From positions 64,286 to 128,285 of the forward strand of contig NZ_FNQT01000002.1 in assembly GCF_900107665.1 (NCBI RefSeq): a stretch of 64,000 bases of DNA, read 5' to 3'. The DNA comes from Haloplanus vescus. GTDB taxonomy: Archaea; Halobacteriota; Halobacteria; Halobacteriales; Haloferacaceae. The notes beneath the pieces were generated by a model. The model saw nothing but the letters and a program-made list of their open reading frames with translations. It was not told the DNA's origin and ran no database searches. Below, one piece after another: positions 41,322 through 49,975 of this stretch; position 1 is the stretch's first letter; each line of letters opens with the position of its first letter. Made by a program: the position numbers and the translations under genes.

Positions 41322-42538
41322 CAGATGACGCCCTCCTCGCGCAGTCGCTCGTACGCCGCGGCGTCGAGGCCGAGCTCCTCGCGGAACACCTCGTCGTTGT
41401 GCTGGCCGTGGCGGGGGCCGGCGTGGTCGACGGCGCCCGGCGTGCGCGTGAACCGCGGCACCGGCGCCGCCGTCTTGAGGCTCCCGAGGTCCTCGTCCTC
41501 GACTTCGACGATGTTGTCCCGCGCCGCGTACTGCTCGTCCTCGAAGATGTCGGCCATGTCGTAGACGGGGCCGACGATGGCGTCCGCGTCCTCCATCGCC
41601 GCGATGGCTTCCTCAGTCGTTCGCTCCCGCGTCCACGCTTCGATTATCTCGTCGAGTTCGTCGGCGTGTTCGACCCGACGCTCGTTGTCGGCGAAGCGCG
41701 GGTCGTCGACGATGTCGGGGCGTCCGACGGCGTCGGCGACGTTCTCGAAGATGGACTGGGCGGACGCCGAGAGCGTCATGTAGCCGTCCTCGGTTTCGTA
41801 GACGTTCCGCGGCGCCGCGTTCTCGTGGTGGTTGCCGATGCGCTCCCGCACCTCGCCGAGGCGGTCGTACGCCTCCACCTCCGAGAGGAAGAGTCGGAAG
41901 AGTGGTTCGTAGAGGCTCATGTCGATGACCTGTCCCTCGCCGCTGCCGCCCCCTCGCCCGATATCGCGCTCGAAGATTGCGAACATGACCCCCTGCACGG
42001 CGAAGTTCGCGGCCGTCAGGTCCGCGAGGCTGATTGGCGGGAGCAGGGGCTTGCTGTCCGGGAAGCCGTTGACGTGCGCCCAGTTCGTGATGCCCTCCGC
42101 GACGGTGCCAAAGCCCGGCTTGTCCGACTTCGGTCCCGTCTGCCCGTAGCCCGACTGCCGGACGACGATAAGTCCCGGATTCTCCTCGTGCAGGTCCTCG
42201 GGGCCGAGGCCCCACTGCTCCATCGTCCCCGGTCGGAAGTTCTCGAAGAGTACGTCGGCGTCGGCAATCAGGTCGAGGAGGAGCGCGCTCCCCTCCGCCG
42301 TGCTCAAATCGAGCGTCACACAGCGCTTGTTGCGTCCGATGGACTTCCACCAGAGCGAGGTTCCCTCGTCGTAGGGCGGCCACTCTCGGAGCGGGTCGCC
42401 CCCCTCGGGGTGTTCGACCTTGATGACGTCGGCGCCGAAGTCGGCGAGTTGCGTCGTCGCGAACCCGCCGGCTATCATGCCGGAGCAGTCGACGACGCGC
42501 AGGCCGTCGAGCGGTCCCTGTCGTTCGCGTGCGGTCAT
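41321..42538 (-). CDS. CaiB/BaiF (class III) CoA-transferase
   Basis: A 405-residue protein. Family marks: L-A-D-F-G-A-D-V-I-K-V-E-H-P-E-G-G-D-P, G-R-N-K-R-C-V-T-L-D-L, F-E-N-F-R-P-G and the catalytic aspartate at about 173 (I-S-L-A-D-L-T-A-A-N). It moves CoA between carboxylic acids through an aspartyl-CoA intermediate. Translationally coupled to the lyase gene downstream, so it probably makes or consumes that enzyme's CoA substrate. Succinyl-CoA dependent mesaconate- or citramalate-type transfer are options, not proven. Confidence 0.92.
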   Translation of the reverse strand: MTARERQGPLDGLRVVDCSGMIAGGFATTQLADFGADVIKVEHPEGGDPLREWPPYDEGTSLWWKSIGRNKRCVTLDLSTAEGSALLLDLIADADVLFENFRPGTMEQWGLGPEDLHEENPGLIVVRQSGYGQTGPKSDKPGFGTVAEGITNWAHVNGFPDSKPLLPPISLADLTAANFAVQGVMFAIFERDIGRGGGSGEGQVIDMSLYEPLFRLFLSEVEAYDRLGEVRERIGNHHENAAPRNVYETEDGYMTLSASAQSIFENVADAVGRPDIVDDPRFADNERRVEHADELDEIIEAWTRERTTEEAIAAMEDADAIVGPVYDMADIFEDEQYAARDNIVEVEDEDLGSLKTAAPVPRFTRTPGAVDHAGPRHGQHNDEVFREELGLDAAAYERLREEGVI

Positions 42539-42639
42539 GTCTCACGGGTACGATTGGGGGTCCGATAAGCTGTCTGGATGGCGGATGTGTGCCTCGTCCG
42601 ACCGGCAGTATATGGTCGTGTAGTGTGTACACATCCAGC

Positions 42640-43812
42640 ATGGCTATCGCCCGTCACGGCACCGGGCCGCGTGCGGCCCTCGGCGCCGTCGCCTCGCAGG
42701 TCCACCCGGTGTTCATGGCGCCGCCGCTGGCCGCGTCGGGATTCGGCGCCGTCCTCGGCGGGTTCGGGCGCCCGCGACTCGCGTTCCTCCACCTCGCCGT
42801 CGCCTTCTGTGCCCTCTACACCGCTCACGTCAAGGACGGCCTCGTCGACTTCTATCGGCGCGACGAGGACGACGACCACCCGCTGACGCGGCAGGGCTGT
42901 CGCGTCGCCATCGCCGCCTCGACGACGTGCTTTTTCCTCGGCCTCGCCGCCCTCGCCGTCCTCGTCGACCCGATTGCCGCCCTCCTCGCGCTCCCGGGGT
43001 GGGTGGTGGCCGTCTGTCACGCCCCGCAGCTCGACACCAATCCGCTGGGGGCGACGCTCGGCTACCCCGTCGGCATCGGCGTCGCCCTCCTCGGCGGCTA
43101 CTACGTGCAGATGCGGGCGCTCTCGACGGCTGCCGTCGCCTTCGCCGCCGTCTTCGTCGTCGTCCTCGCGGGCATCAAAGTCGTCGACGACGCCACCGAC
43201 CACGACTACGACCGCTCCATCGGGAAACGGACCGTGGCCGTCGTCCTCGGGCGCCGCGACGCGCGCCGCCTCGCCGGTGGCCTGATGGGTGCGGGGATGG
43301 CCGCCGTCGCCGCCCTCGCCGTCACCGGCGTCGTCCCGCGCGGGTCGGCGCTCGCCGTGGTCCCGTTCCTCGCCGTCGCCGTCGTCGCCCGCCGGGCCGA
43401 CGCCGGCCTCGCGACCAAGCTCCTCGTCCGCGCCTCGTATCTCTTCTTCGCGTTACTCGTCCTCGCCGTCTGGCTCCGACCGCTCGCGGGCCACGCTCTG
43501 CCGGACGTGACCCTTCTCGGCCCGTACACCTACCTCGCGACAGAGGTGCTGTGGGGCGCGGCGGCGCTGTTCCTCGTCGTCCGCGCCGACGCCCTGCGGG
43601 CCGCCGCGCGAACGACGGCGGTGCTCTACCCCTTCGCGTACGTCTGGGACTGGTACACCCTCTCCGTGGGCGTCTTCGCCATTCCGATGCGGACGGGCGT
43701 CGAACTGCTGGGGGTTCCGCTCGAAGAACACCTGTTCATGCTCGTGGTGCCGACGATGGTCGTCGGCGTTCACGAGACGCTTCGAAAATCCGGGCCGTGG
43801 ATAGGAGAGTAA
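42640..43812 (+). CDS. UbiA prenyltransferase fused to a lycopene-cyclase domain
   Basis: A 390-residue polytopic membrane protein from ATG 42640. Residues 1-285 look like a UbiA prenyltransferase: first acidic motif V-K-D-G-L-V-D-F-Y-R-R-D (66-75) and second motif V-V-D-D-A-T-D-H-D-Y-D-R (181-192), then G-K-R-T-V-A-V-V-L-G. Residues 290-380 look like one CrtYc/d-type lycopene-cyclase domain: Y-V-W-D-W-Y-T (334-340) and P-L-E-E-H-L-F (360-366). The combination suggests action on a carotenoid or related polyprene, like lycopene elongase plus cyclase. No crtB or crtI is in the window. Which activity survives is open. Confidence 0.75.
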   Translation: MAIARHGTGPRAALGAVASQVHPVFMAPPLAASGFGAVLGGFGRPRLAFLHLAVAFCALYTAHVKDGLVDFYRRDEDDDHPLTRQGCRVAIAASTTCFFLGLAALAVLVDPIAALLALPGWVVAVCHAPQLDTNPLGATLGYPVGIGVALLGGYYVQMRALSTAAVAFAAVFVVVLAGIKVVDDATDHDYDRSIGKRTVAVVLGRRDARRLAGGLMGAGMAAVAALAVTGVVPRGSALAVVPFLAVAVVARRADAGLATKLLVRASYLFFALLVLAVWLRPLAGHALPDVTLLGPYTYLATEVLWGAAALFLVVRADALRAAARTTAVLYPFAYVWDWYTLSVGVFAIPMRTGVELLGVPLEEHLFMLVVPTMVVGVHETLRKSGPWIGE

Positions 43813-43828
43813 TCGAGCTCTTCGGCCG

Positions 43829-45583
43829 CTAGTTCTGCTTTGACCCGGGGTCCGTCACCGCGCCGTTGGCCGCCGAGTCGAACATCGCGCCGTACTTCGC
43901 CAGCACGCCGGAGGTGTAGGTCGGTTCGACCTCGTAGTCCTCCAGTCGCGCTTCGAGTTCCTCGTCGCTCAGGTCCACGGAGAGTTCGAGGTTGTCGATG
44001 TCGATGGTGACCACGTCGCCGTCTTCGAGTGCGGCGATGGGACCGCCGACGAACGCCTCCGGGGCGACGTGGCCGATGGAGAAGCCACGCGTCGCGCCCG
44101 AGAAGCGACCGTCGGTAAAGAGCGCCACGTCCTCGGCGTGGCCCTGTCCCGCGACGGCGGAGGTGACGCCGAGCATCTCGCGCATGCCGGGACCGCCGCG
44201 CGGCCCCTCGTTGCGGATGCAGATGACGTCCCCGGACTCGACGTGGCCCTCTTGGACGTACTCCATCGCGTTTTTCTCCTCCTCGAACACCTGCACCGGC
44301 CCCTCGTGGTGGAGGTGGTCCTCGCCGGTAATCTTGATGACCGCGCCCTCGGGGGCGAGGTTGCCGGTGAGGATGCGGATGGCGCCGCGTTCGTGAATCG
44401 GGTCGTCGACGGTGTGGAGGAAGTCGGCGTCAAGGTCCGCGATGGCGGGCGGGTCGTAGCGTTCGACCGCTTCGGCCATCGTCTCGCCCGTCACGGTGAG
44501 GGCGTCGCCGTGGAGCAGGTCGGCTTCGAGCAGTTCGCGCAGGATGACCGGCACGCCGCCCACCTCGTGCAGGTCGTTCATCACTCGTTCGCCGCCGGGC
44601 TGGAGGTTGGCGATTTTGGGCGTGCGGGCGCTGATGCGGTTGAAGTCCTCGATATCGAGGTCGACGTCCGCCTCGGCGGCCATCGCGAGCAAGTGGAGGA
44701 CGGCGTTGGTCGAGCCACCGACTGCGACCTGCAGGGCGATGGCGTTCTCGAAGGATTTGGCAGAGAGGAAATCAGAGGGGGTGCGCTGCTCTTCGACCAC
44801 GTCGAGGACGAGTTTACCCGTCTCGCGAGCCACGTCGTAGCGCGCCTCGTCCTCCGCGGGCGGGGAGGCGGAGCCGAGCGGTGCGAAGCCGATGGCCTCG
44901 CTGATGGAGGCCATCGTGTTGGCGGTGAACATCCCGCCACACGATCCCGCGCCGGGGCAGGCGTTTCGCTCCAGCGTGTCGAGTTCGTCGTCGGACATGT
45001 CGCCGTCGGCGACGGCGCCGACGCCCTCGAAGACGTTCTGGATGGTGACCTCGCGCCCGTCGTGTTCGCCGGGCATAATCGAGCCACCGTAGAGGAAGAC
45101 GGAGGGCAGGTCGGTGCGGATGGCGGCCATCATCATCCCGGGCATGTTCTTGTCACAGCCACCGATGGTGACGAGGGCGTCCATGCGCTCGCCGAAGGAG
45201 ACGAGTTCAACCGAATCTGCGATGACCTCTCGGGAGATGAGCGAGGATTTCATCCCCTCGGTCCCCATCGAGATGGCGTCGGAGATGGTGATGGTGCCGA
45301 ACTCGATGGGCATCCCGCCCGCGTCGTCGATACCCTCGATGGCCGCGCTGGCCACGTCGTCGAGGTGGACGTTACACGGCGTGATGTCGGCGGCCGGGTT
45401 CGGCACGCCGACCATGGGCGATTCGAGGTCGTCGTCGTCGAAGCCCATCGCGCGGAACATCGACCGGTGTGGCGCTCGGTCGCGCCCCTCCGTCACTTCG
45501 CGGCTTCGGAGCTCCGGGTCCTTGCTCCCGGCGTAGGGGTCGTCGGACTCGGCCTCCGAGCGCTCTGGTTCCTGCTGACTCAT
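43829..45583 (-). CDS. ilvD: Dihydroxy-acid dehydratase IlvD
   Basis: A 584-residue enzyme of valine/isoleucine and pantothenate synthesis. Iron-sulfur ligands are Cys 70 (I-T-P-C-N-V-H), Cys 143 (G-G-C-D-K-N-M-P-G) and Cys 215 ([12 protein letters not shown]). [10 protein letters not shown] and G-H-V-A-P-E-A are intact. An N-terminal acidic tail of about 35 residues is longer than in bacteria and fits halophily. It ends 16 bases from the convergent UbiA-fusion gene. Confidence 0.97.
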   Translation of the reverse strand: MSQQEPERSEAESDDPYAGSKDPELRSREVTEGRDRAPHRSMFRAMGFDDDDLESPMVGVPNPAADITPCNVHLDDVASAAIEGIDDAGGMPIEFGTITISDAISMGTEGMKSSLISREVIADSVELVSFGERMDALVTIGGCDKNMPGMMMAAIRTDLPSVFLYGGSIMPGEHDGREVTIQNVFEGVGAVADGDMSDDELDTLERNACPGAGSCGGMFTANTMASISEAIGFAPLGSASPPAEDEARYDVARETGKLVLDVVEEQRTPSDFLSAKSFENAIALQVAVGGSTNAVLHLLAMAAEADVDLDIEDFNRISARTPKIANLQPGGERVMNDLHEVGGVPVILRELLEADLLHGDALTVTGETMAEAVERYDPPAIADLDADFLHTVDDPIHERGAIRILTGNLAPEGAVIKITGEDHLHHEGPVQVFEEEKNAMEYVQEGHVESGDVICIRNEGPRGGPGMREMLGVTSAVAGQGHAEDVALFTDGRFSGATRGFSIGHVAPEAFVGGPIAALEDGDVVTIDIDNLELSVDLSDEELEARLEDYEVEPTYTSGVLAKYGAMFDSAANGAVTDPGSKQN

Positions 45584-45649
45584 GTGCCGACCCTACTCGC
45601 TCCGGGTGTTAAAACCCTGCCGGCGATGCCTCGACGCCGGGACTGGCCC

Positions 45650-46204
45650 CTAGTCGTCCCGCATCGCCAGCCCCGACAGGTGGCCCGCCTCGGGGACGAT
45701 GACTTCCTCGGCGCCGAGCGTCGCCGCGTTCTCGCTCCCCGGCAGGCAGAACACCGGCGTCCCGTCGACGACGCCGCCGACGGCCCGCGTGCCGACCACC
45801 TTCGTCCCGATTTCGTCGTACGAGAGTCGGCGGAACAGCTCCCCGAACCCGGGCAGGGTCTTGTCGAAGAGGGGGTCGGCGGCCTCGACGGTCACGTCGT
45901 CCGGCGTGACGCCCGTCCCGCCGGTGCTCACGACCACGTCCACGTCCTCCCGTCGCGCGAAGTCCTGGAGCGTCGACTGCACGCGGCCGTAGTCGTCCGC
46001 CACCAGTTCGCGCGCCGCCACCTCGTGGCCCTCGGCCTCGAACGCGGCGGCGATGGCGTCGCCCGCGGGGTCGTCGTCCAGCGTCCGCGACGTGGAGACG
46101 GTGACGATGCCCGCCCCGACCGTCTCGACGTCGTGGTGGTGATGGTCATGGTCGTCGTCGTGATGATGGTGATCGTGGTTGTCGTGATGGTGGTGGTCAC
46201 TCAT
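45650..46204 (-). CDS. moaB: MoaB/MogA-type molybdopterin protein with a natural His-rich N-terminus
   Basis: A 184-residue protein. The domain from about residue 27 is MoaB-like: [15 protein letters not shown] is the molybdopterin-binding loop, then [10 protein letters not shown] and L-P-G-S-E-N-A-A. It adenylylates or binds molybdopterin in cofactor assembly. Residues 2-25 are almost only His, Asp and Asn, with three H-H-H-H runs. Such a segment could hold Ni, Zn or Cu, or just be a slippage product; the His codons give a CAC/CAT-rich repeat in the DNA. It lies next to ilvD with no functional link. Confidence 0.92.
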   Translation of the reverse strand: MSDHHHHDNHDHHHHDDDHDHHHHDVETVGAGIVTVSTSRTLDDDPAGDAIAAAFEAEGHEVAARELVADDYGRVQSTLQDFARREDVDVVVSTGGTGVTPDDVTVEAADPLFDKTLPGFGELFRRLSYDEIGTKVVGTRAVGGVVDGTPVFCLPGSENAATLGAEEVIVPEAGHLSGLAMRDD

Positions 46205-46298
46205 ACCGTCGCCTTCGAGAGCCGACCACTATAGTGGTTCGTGCCGGGGTCGCCCGCCATGCACAGCGTTTTGGTCGTCGCCGCCGTCGTCGCGACGT

Positions 46299-46520
46299 AT
46301 GACGGCCTCAGACTCGGACGACGACCTCGGCCGCGCTGGCTGGGTGCTGGTCGCCGCCGTCGTCGTCGCCGTCCTCGTCGTCCCCGTGAGTATCTACCTC
46401 TGGCCCGCGGGCGGCGCCGTCCTCGGCGCCACTTACCGCTCCGCGATGCTCGTCCTCCCGATGGTTCCCGCGGTCCTCCTCGGCCTCGTCGCCGTCTGGT
46501 CGATGCGGGACCGTCGCTGA
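46299..46520 (+). CDS. Small two-helix membrane protein
   Basis: A 73-residue protein. Polar acidic head (S-D-S-D-D-D-L-G-R), then two hydrophobic helices separated by the short G-A-T-Y-R-S loop, ending in the basic M-R-D-R-R. The His-rich moaB is divergent, 94 bases away. No family recognised; widespread in shape. Confidence 0.68.
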   Translation: MTASDSDDDLGRAGWVLVAAVVVAVLVVPVSIYLWPAGGAVLGATYRSAMLVLPMVPAVLLGLVAVWSMRDRR

Positions 46521-46629
46521 ACGGGCGCCCCTCCGTTTTCGACACCGCTGAAGTCGACCGATTGCGGTTCGACATAAAGGCTCCCGACAAGACTTATACC
46601 GAGTGGTGTGGTAACGTGTGACGAACAGT

Positions 46630-46983
46630 ATGTTCGAAGAGTTCTCTGCGGGTTACTACCTCGGTCGACTGTACGTCGAACCCCACGACGGCGACCGGGC
46701 CGTCATCCACCAGACGGACCACGAACGGATGAACCGCCGGCTCTACGCCGACGGCGAGGGCGTCGAGCGACTTGACGCACCGCTCGTGATGAAACTCGAC
46801 GGGAAACACTTCCCGGTCCACGGCCGCGAGGGCGTCCCCTCCGGCACGCTGGGCCTCCCCCCGAGCGTCACCGACACGACGCTGCCCGACCGGTGTGAAG
46901 TGTTCCTCGCCAAACCGGACCGCGCCGCCGAGCTCCTTCGGTACGCGGGGTACGACGAGGGGCGCGCCCCCGAGGCCGTCTGA
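46630..46983 (+). CDS. DUF5802-like haloarchaeal protein
   Basis: A 117-residue soluble protein from ATG 46630; a GTG at 46618 would add four residues. A TATA-like CTTATACC (46593-46600) about 33 bases upstream favours a near-leaderless transcript starting at or just before the ATG. The sequence has F-S-A-G-Y-Y-L-G-R-L-Y-V-E-P at the start and M-K-L-D-G-K-H-F-P-V-H-G. I know this pattern as DUF5802; no function is assigned. 40 bases upstream of the Vms1-like gene, same strand. Confidence 0.72.
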   Translation: MFEEFSAGYYLGRLYVEPHDGDRAVIHQTDHERMNRRLYADGEGVERLDAPLVMKLDGKHFPVHGREGVPSGTLGLPPSVTDTTLPDRCEVFLAKPDRAAELLRYAGYDEGRAPEAV

Positions 46984-47023
46984 CCGCCGCAGGGTAGAAG
47001 GCGCCGGGCCTCGTCGGGGGCGT

Positions 47024-47908
47024 ATGCTCGATTCGTTGCTCGGACGCGCCGAACTCAAGGCGCGCATCGAGGAACTAGAAGAGGAAAAGCGCCACCTCGG
47101 ACGCCGCCTCGACGCGGAGAGCGAGCGCCGTTCGACCGCCGTCACCGCCAGACAGGAGGCCGAAGAGCGGGTCAACCGCCTCGAAGACCGCATTGCCGAT
47201 CTCGAAGGCCGTCTCGACGAGGAGCGCGAGGGAGCCGACCTCGCGCCCCGCGACACCGAGACGCTCCGCGGTGAACGCCTCGACGAGGTCCTCTCGCGCC
47301 TGCGAAGTGTCGAGACAGACCCCGAAGGGGCGCTGACGGCGATGGTCGACGACGACGTGCCCGAGGCGGTCGAAGACTGTCTCGGCGACCGGGCGACGCT
47401 CGTCGACCGCGCCGCTCCCTGTCTGGTCTGTATCGACGACGCGCGACTCGTGAGCGTCGCCCTCGCCCCGCCGCTCGCCCCCGACCCGTTCGTCGAGTGG
47501 GCCGACGGCTTCCGGGTCGACGACGACTGGTTTCACCCGCCGGACGGCCTCTCGGTCGCGCTGGTGCGCTCGGACCGCTTCGCCATCGGCGTTATCGAGG
47601 ACGGCAGTCTGACCGATATCGAGACAGTCGAGACGGACGTCAAGGCCAGCCACTCCAAGGGCGGCTTCTCGCAGTCGCGATTCGAGCGGCGACGCGACGA
47701 ACAGGTCGCGACCCACCTCGACGACTGCCGGGAGGTACTGGCGCGACGCGACCCCGACCGACTCGTCCTCCTCGGCGAGCGGACCGTCCTCGACGATTTG
47801 GACTGGTCGACCGTCGCCCGCGCGGCAGTCGACGCCAGCGGCCCACCCCGCGAGGCACTCTTGGACGCCCTCGACTCGTTTTTCACGACGCGACTGACGC
47901 TACTCTGA
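47024..47908 (+). CDS. Vms1/Ankzf1-like peptidyl-tRNA hydrolase
   Basis: A 294-residue protein from ATG 47024. Residues 1-70 form a coiled coil (A-R-I-E-E-L-E-E-E-K-R-H-L). The C-terminal 180 residues look like the eRF1-type VLRF1 domain: H-S-K-G-G-F-S-Q-S-R-F-E-R-R-R-D-E-Q, where the catalytic glutamine would lie, followed by L-V-L-L-G-E-R. In eukaryotes Vms1 releases stalled nascent chains from tRNA on 60S subunits; archaeal copies are predicted to do the same. The end overlaps the convergent glycosyltransferase gene by nine bases. Confidence 0.85.
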   Translation: MLDSLLGRAELKARIEELEEEKRHLGRRLDAESERRSTAVTARQEAEERVNRLEDRIADLEGRLDEEREGADLAPRDTETLRGERLDEVLSRLRSVETDPEGALTAMVDDDVPEAVEDCLGDRATLVDRAAPCLVCIDDARLVSVALAPPLAPDPFVEWADGFRVDDDWFHPPDGLSVALVRSDRFAIGVIEDGSLTDIETVETDVKASHSKGGFSQSRFERRRDEQVATHLDDCREVLARRDPDRLVLLGERTVLDDLDWSTVARAAVDASGPPREALLDALDSFFTTRLTLL

Positions 47909-49975
47909 GGATCGGGCCGTCGCGTTCGCCGTCTCGTTGGTCGCGCGCAAGTCGTGCGTGATGCCGGTGCGATTCTGCGCGTCCGGAATGTACGCGGCTT
48001 CGCCACCGCAGCGGAGCGGGCGCTCACAGCGTTCGAGATACGGCGTCAGCGCCCGCGTCTGCCCGCTCTCCGTCGCCGTCGGGAGTTCGGCGCGGTAGCT
48101 GAAGCCGTTGCCAACGCCGTAGTCGGCGAACGCCACCAAGAGCAGTTCGTCCCGGTCGTCGACCGATACCGTGGCGTTCTCCGAGACAGGGGTCACCCCG
48201 CGCACTCTCGCGCGCCCGTCGTCGACGACGAGCGACATCGAGGCCGTCTCCGGCGTCCCGTTCGTGACGTAGTACGTCTCACCGCCCTCCGACGCGAGCC
48301 GAATCGAGACGCGTTCGACGCCGGACGGAATGTCCAGATTCAGGTCCAACACCACCCGCTCGCCGGCGACGTGGTCGACTGGCTGCATCCGGGGCGTCAC
48401 CGCGTCGCCCGTCGGCGGCGCCCACACGCCGCGGTAGGTGTAGCGGTACAGGCTCCGGTTCGGATACGCGTCGACAACCTCGAACTGCCGTTCGCTGATG
48501 GCGTACACCACGTCGCCGTCGAAGTCGGGGTCGTTTCGCAACTGCTGGAACGGGTGGTTCAGCCAGTCGCCGTACGGCGTCGGCAGGAAGACGAGTGCCC
48601 CCGACTCCACCTCGTCGACTGGCTCGTACGCTTGGTCGTAGGTGCCGGTCACGTCGGCGTTGCGCTGGACGGGGTCCGTGAGGACGACGCCCGCCGGCGC
48701 GGCGACGACGAGGACGCCCACCACCGCGAGGGCGACGCCGACCCGCCGCCGTCGCTCGGTGTCTGGCACTCGCGTCGCCAGCCCTCGGCGCACTCGCTCG
48801 CTCACGAGGACGACGCCGTGCGCCGCGAACGCCGCCGTCGGGACGAGCAGGTCGAAGTGGTAGTACGGGCCGAGAAACGCCACCAGGCCGTCGCCCGCCT
48901 CGCCCAGTTCGCCGAGGACGTTCAGGTTCCCCCAGAAGTAGACGTTGCCGACGGCGACGGTGACGAACAGGCCGGCGAGCGCGAGTTGGCGCCAGTCGCC
49001 GGTTCGCTCTCGATACGCGCGCCGACACACGGCGCCGACGCCGACGGCGGCCAAGAGCGTCCCGACGGGGCCGGCGACGACCCACTCCCCGAACAGGAGC
49101 GCGAGGACGTGCGCGTTCGCCCGCACCGCCAGTTCGGGCGTGTACTGCTCCTCGTGGGCGAGAATCTGCCGGTGGCCGAAGCCGAGGCCGTCCTGCGGCG
49201 CGAACGCCTCGTAGGGGAAGACGACCGGCGACCCGGTCACGACGGCGTTGTAGCCGAGTGCGACGCCGACGCCGGCGAGGCCGAGTGCCGCGGTGGTCGC
49301 CTGACAGCCCACCGTCTCGCGGTCCAGTCCGCGAAGCGTCCAGAGGGCGTGTGCGACAAAGGGCGCCGCGAACAGGACGGCCGTGTAGGGCCGCGAGAAG
49401 AAGGCGAGGCCGACGGCGGCGCCCGCGACGGCCGCCAGTCGCACGCTTCCCGTCTGCCGACTCTTCACGTACGCCACGGCGAACGTGAGGTTCAGGAGCG
49501 TCGTCGGGGCGTAGGGGAGAAACGCCGCCGAGTTGATGAGAAAGAGCGGGGACGCCGACAGCAACACGGCCGCGAGGATGCCGCGTCGTCGGTCGAACAC
49601 CTCGGCGACGAGTGTGTACGTGAGCGCGACGTTGCCAGCGGCGATGCCGGCGAGGGCGAGTCGCGGGACGCCGAGGAGCTCTCCCACGGCGAACATCGCC
49701 GCCGCCACGGGGGCGTATTTCGGGTAGAGCGCGCCGCCGGCCGTCTCGACGAAAAACCACGGCCGGAACGCCTCGGGGACCGGCGGGTGCACGAACAGTT
49801 GTCCCTCGAGGAGCATCGCCGCTTGCTGGAGGTAGACGCCCTCGTCGTGGTTGAGGCTGTGGTGCGGAAAGAGGCGGGTGGCGACGAGGAAGACGGCGAC
49901 GCCGGCGCCGAGTGCGAGAGCGAGGGCGGCCAGTCGGTACGCGCGTTCGGTGTGTCGACCGGGCCGACCGCTCAT
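47900..49975 (-). CDS. Polytopic glycosyltransferase (GT39/ArnT-like)
   Basis: A 691-residue membrane protein from ATG 49975. After helix 1 the first outer loop has H-S-L-N-H-D-E-G-V-Y-L, the acidic D-E-x pattern of GT-C enzymes that use polyprenyl-phosphate sugars. About 11-12 helices follow, then a soluble C-terminal domain of about 220 residues outside the cell, beta-rich and containing a Cys pair. The ATG overlaps the ABC ATPase stop in an ATGA, so it is the last gene of the transporter operon. The sugar and the acceptor are unknown. Confidence 0.85.
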   Translation of the reverse strand: MSGRPGRHTERAYRLAALALALGAGVAVFLVATRLFPHHSLNHDEGVYLQQAAMLLEGQLFVHPPVPEAFRPWFFVETAGGALYPKYAPVAAAMFAVGELLGVPRLALAGIAAGNVALTYTLVAEVFDRRRGILAAVLLSASPLFLINSAAFLPYAPTTLLNLTFAVAYVKSRQTGSVRLAAVAGAAVGLAFFSRPYTAVLFAAPFVAHALWTLRGLDRETVGCQATTAALGLAGVGVALGYNAVVTGSPVVFPYEAFAPQDGLGFGHRQILAHEEQYTPELAVRANAHVLALLFGEWVVAGPVGTLLAAVGVGAVCRRAYRERTGDWRQLALAGLFVTVAVGNVYFWGNLNVLGELGEAGDGLVAFLGPYYHFDLLVPTAAFAAHGVVLVSERVRRGLATRVPDTERRRRVGVALAVVGVLVVAAPAGVVLTDPVQRNADVTGTYDQAYEPVDEVESGALVFLPTPYGDWLNHPFQQLRNDPDFDGDVVYAISERQFEVVDAYPNRSLYRYTYRGVWAPPTGDAVTPRMQPVDHVAGERVVLDLNLDIPSGVERVSIRLASEGGETYYVTNGTPETASMSLVVDDGRARVRGVTPVSENATVSVDDRDELLLVAFADYGVGNGFSYRAELPTATESGQTRALTPYLERCERPLRCGGEAAYIPDAQNRTGITHDLRATNETANATARSSE

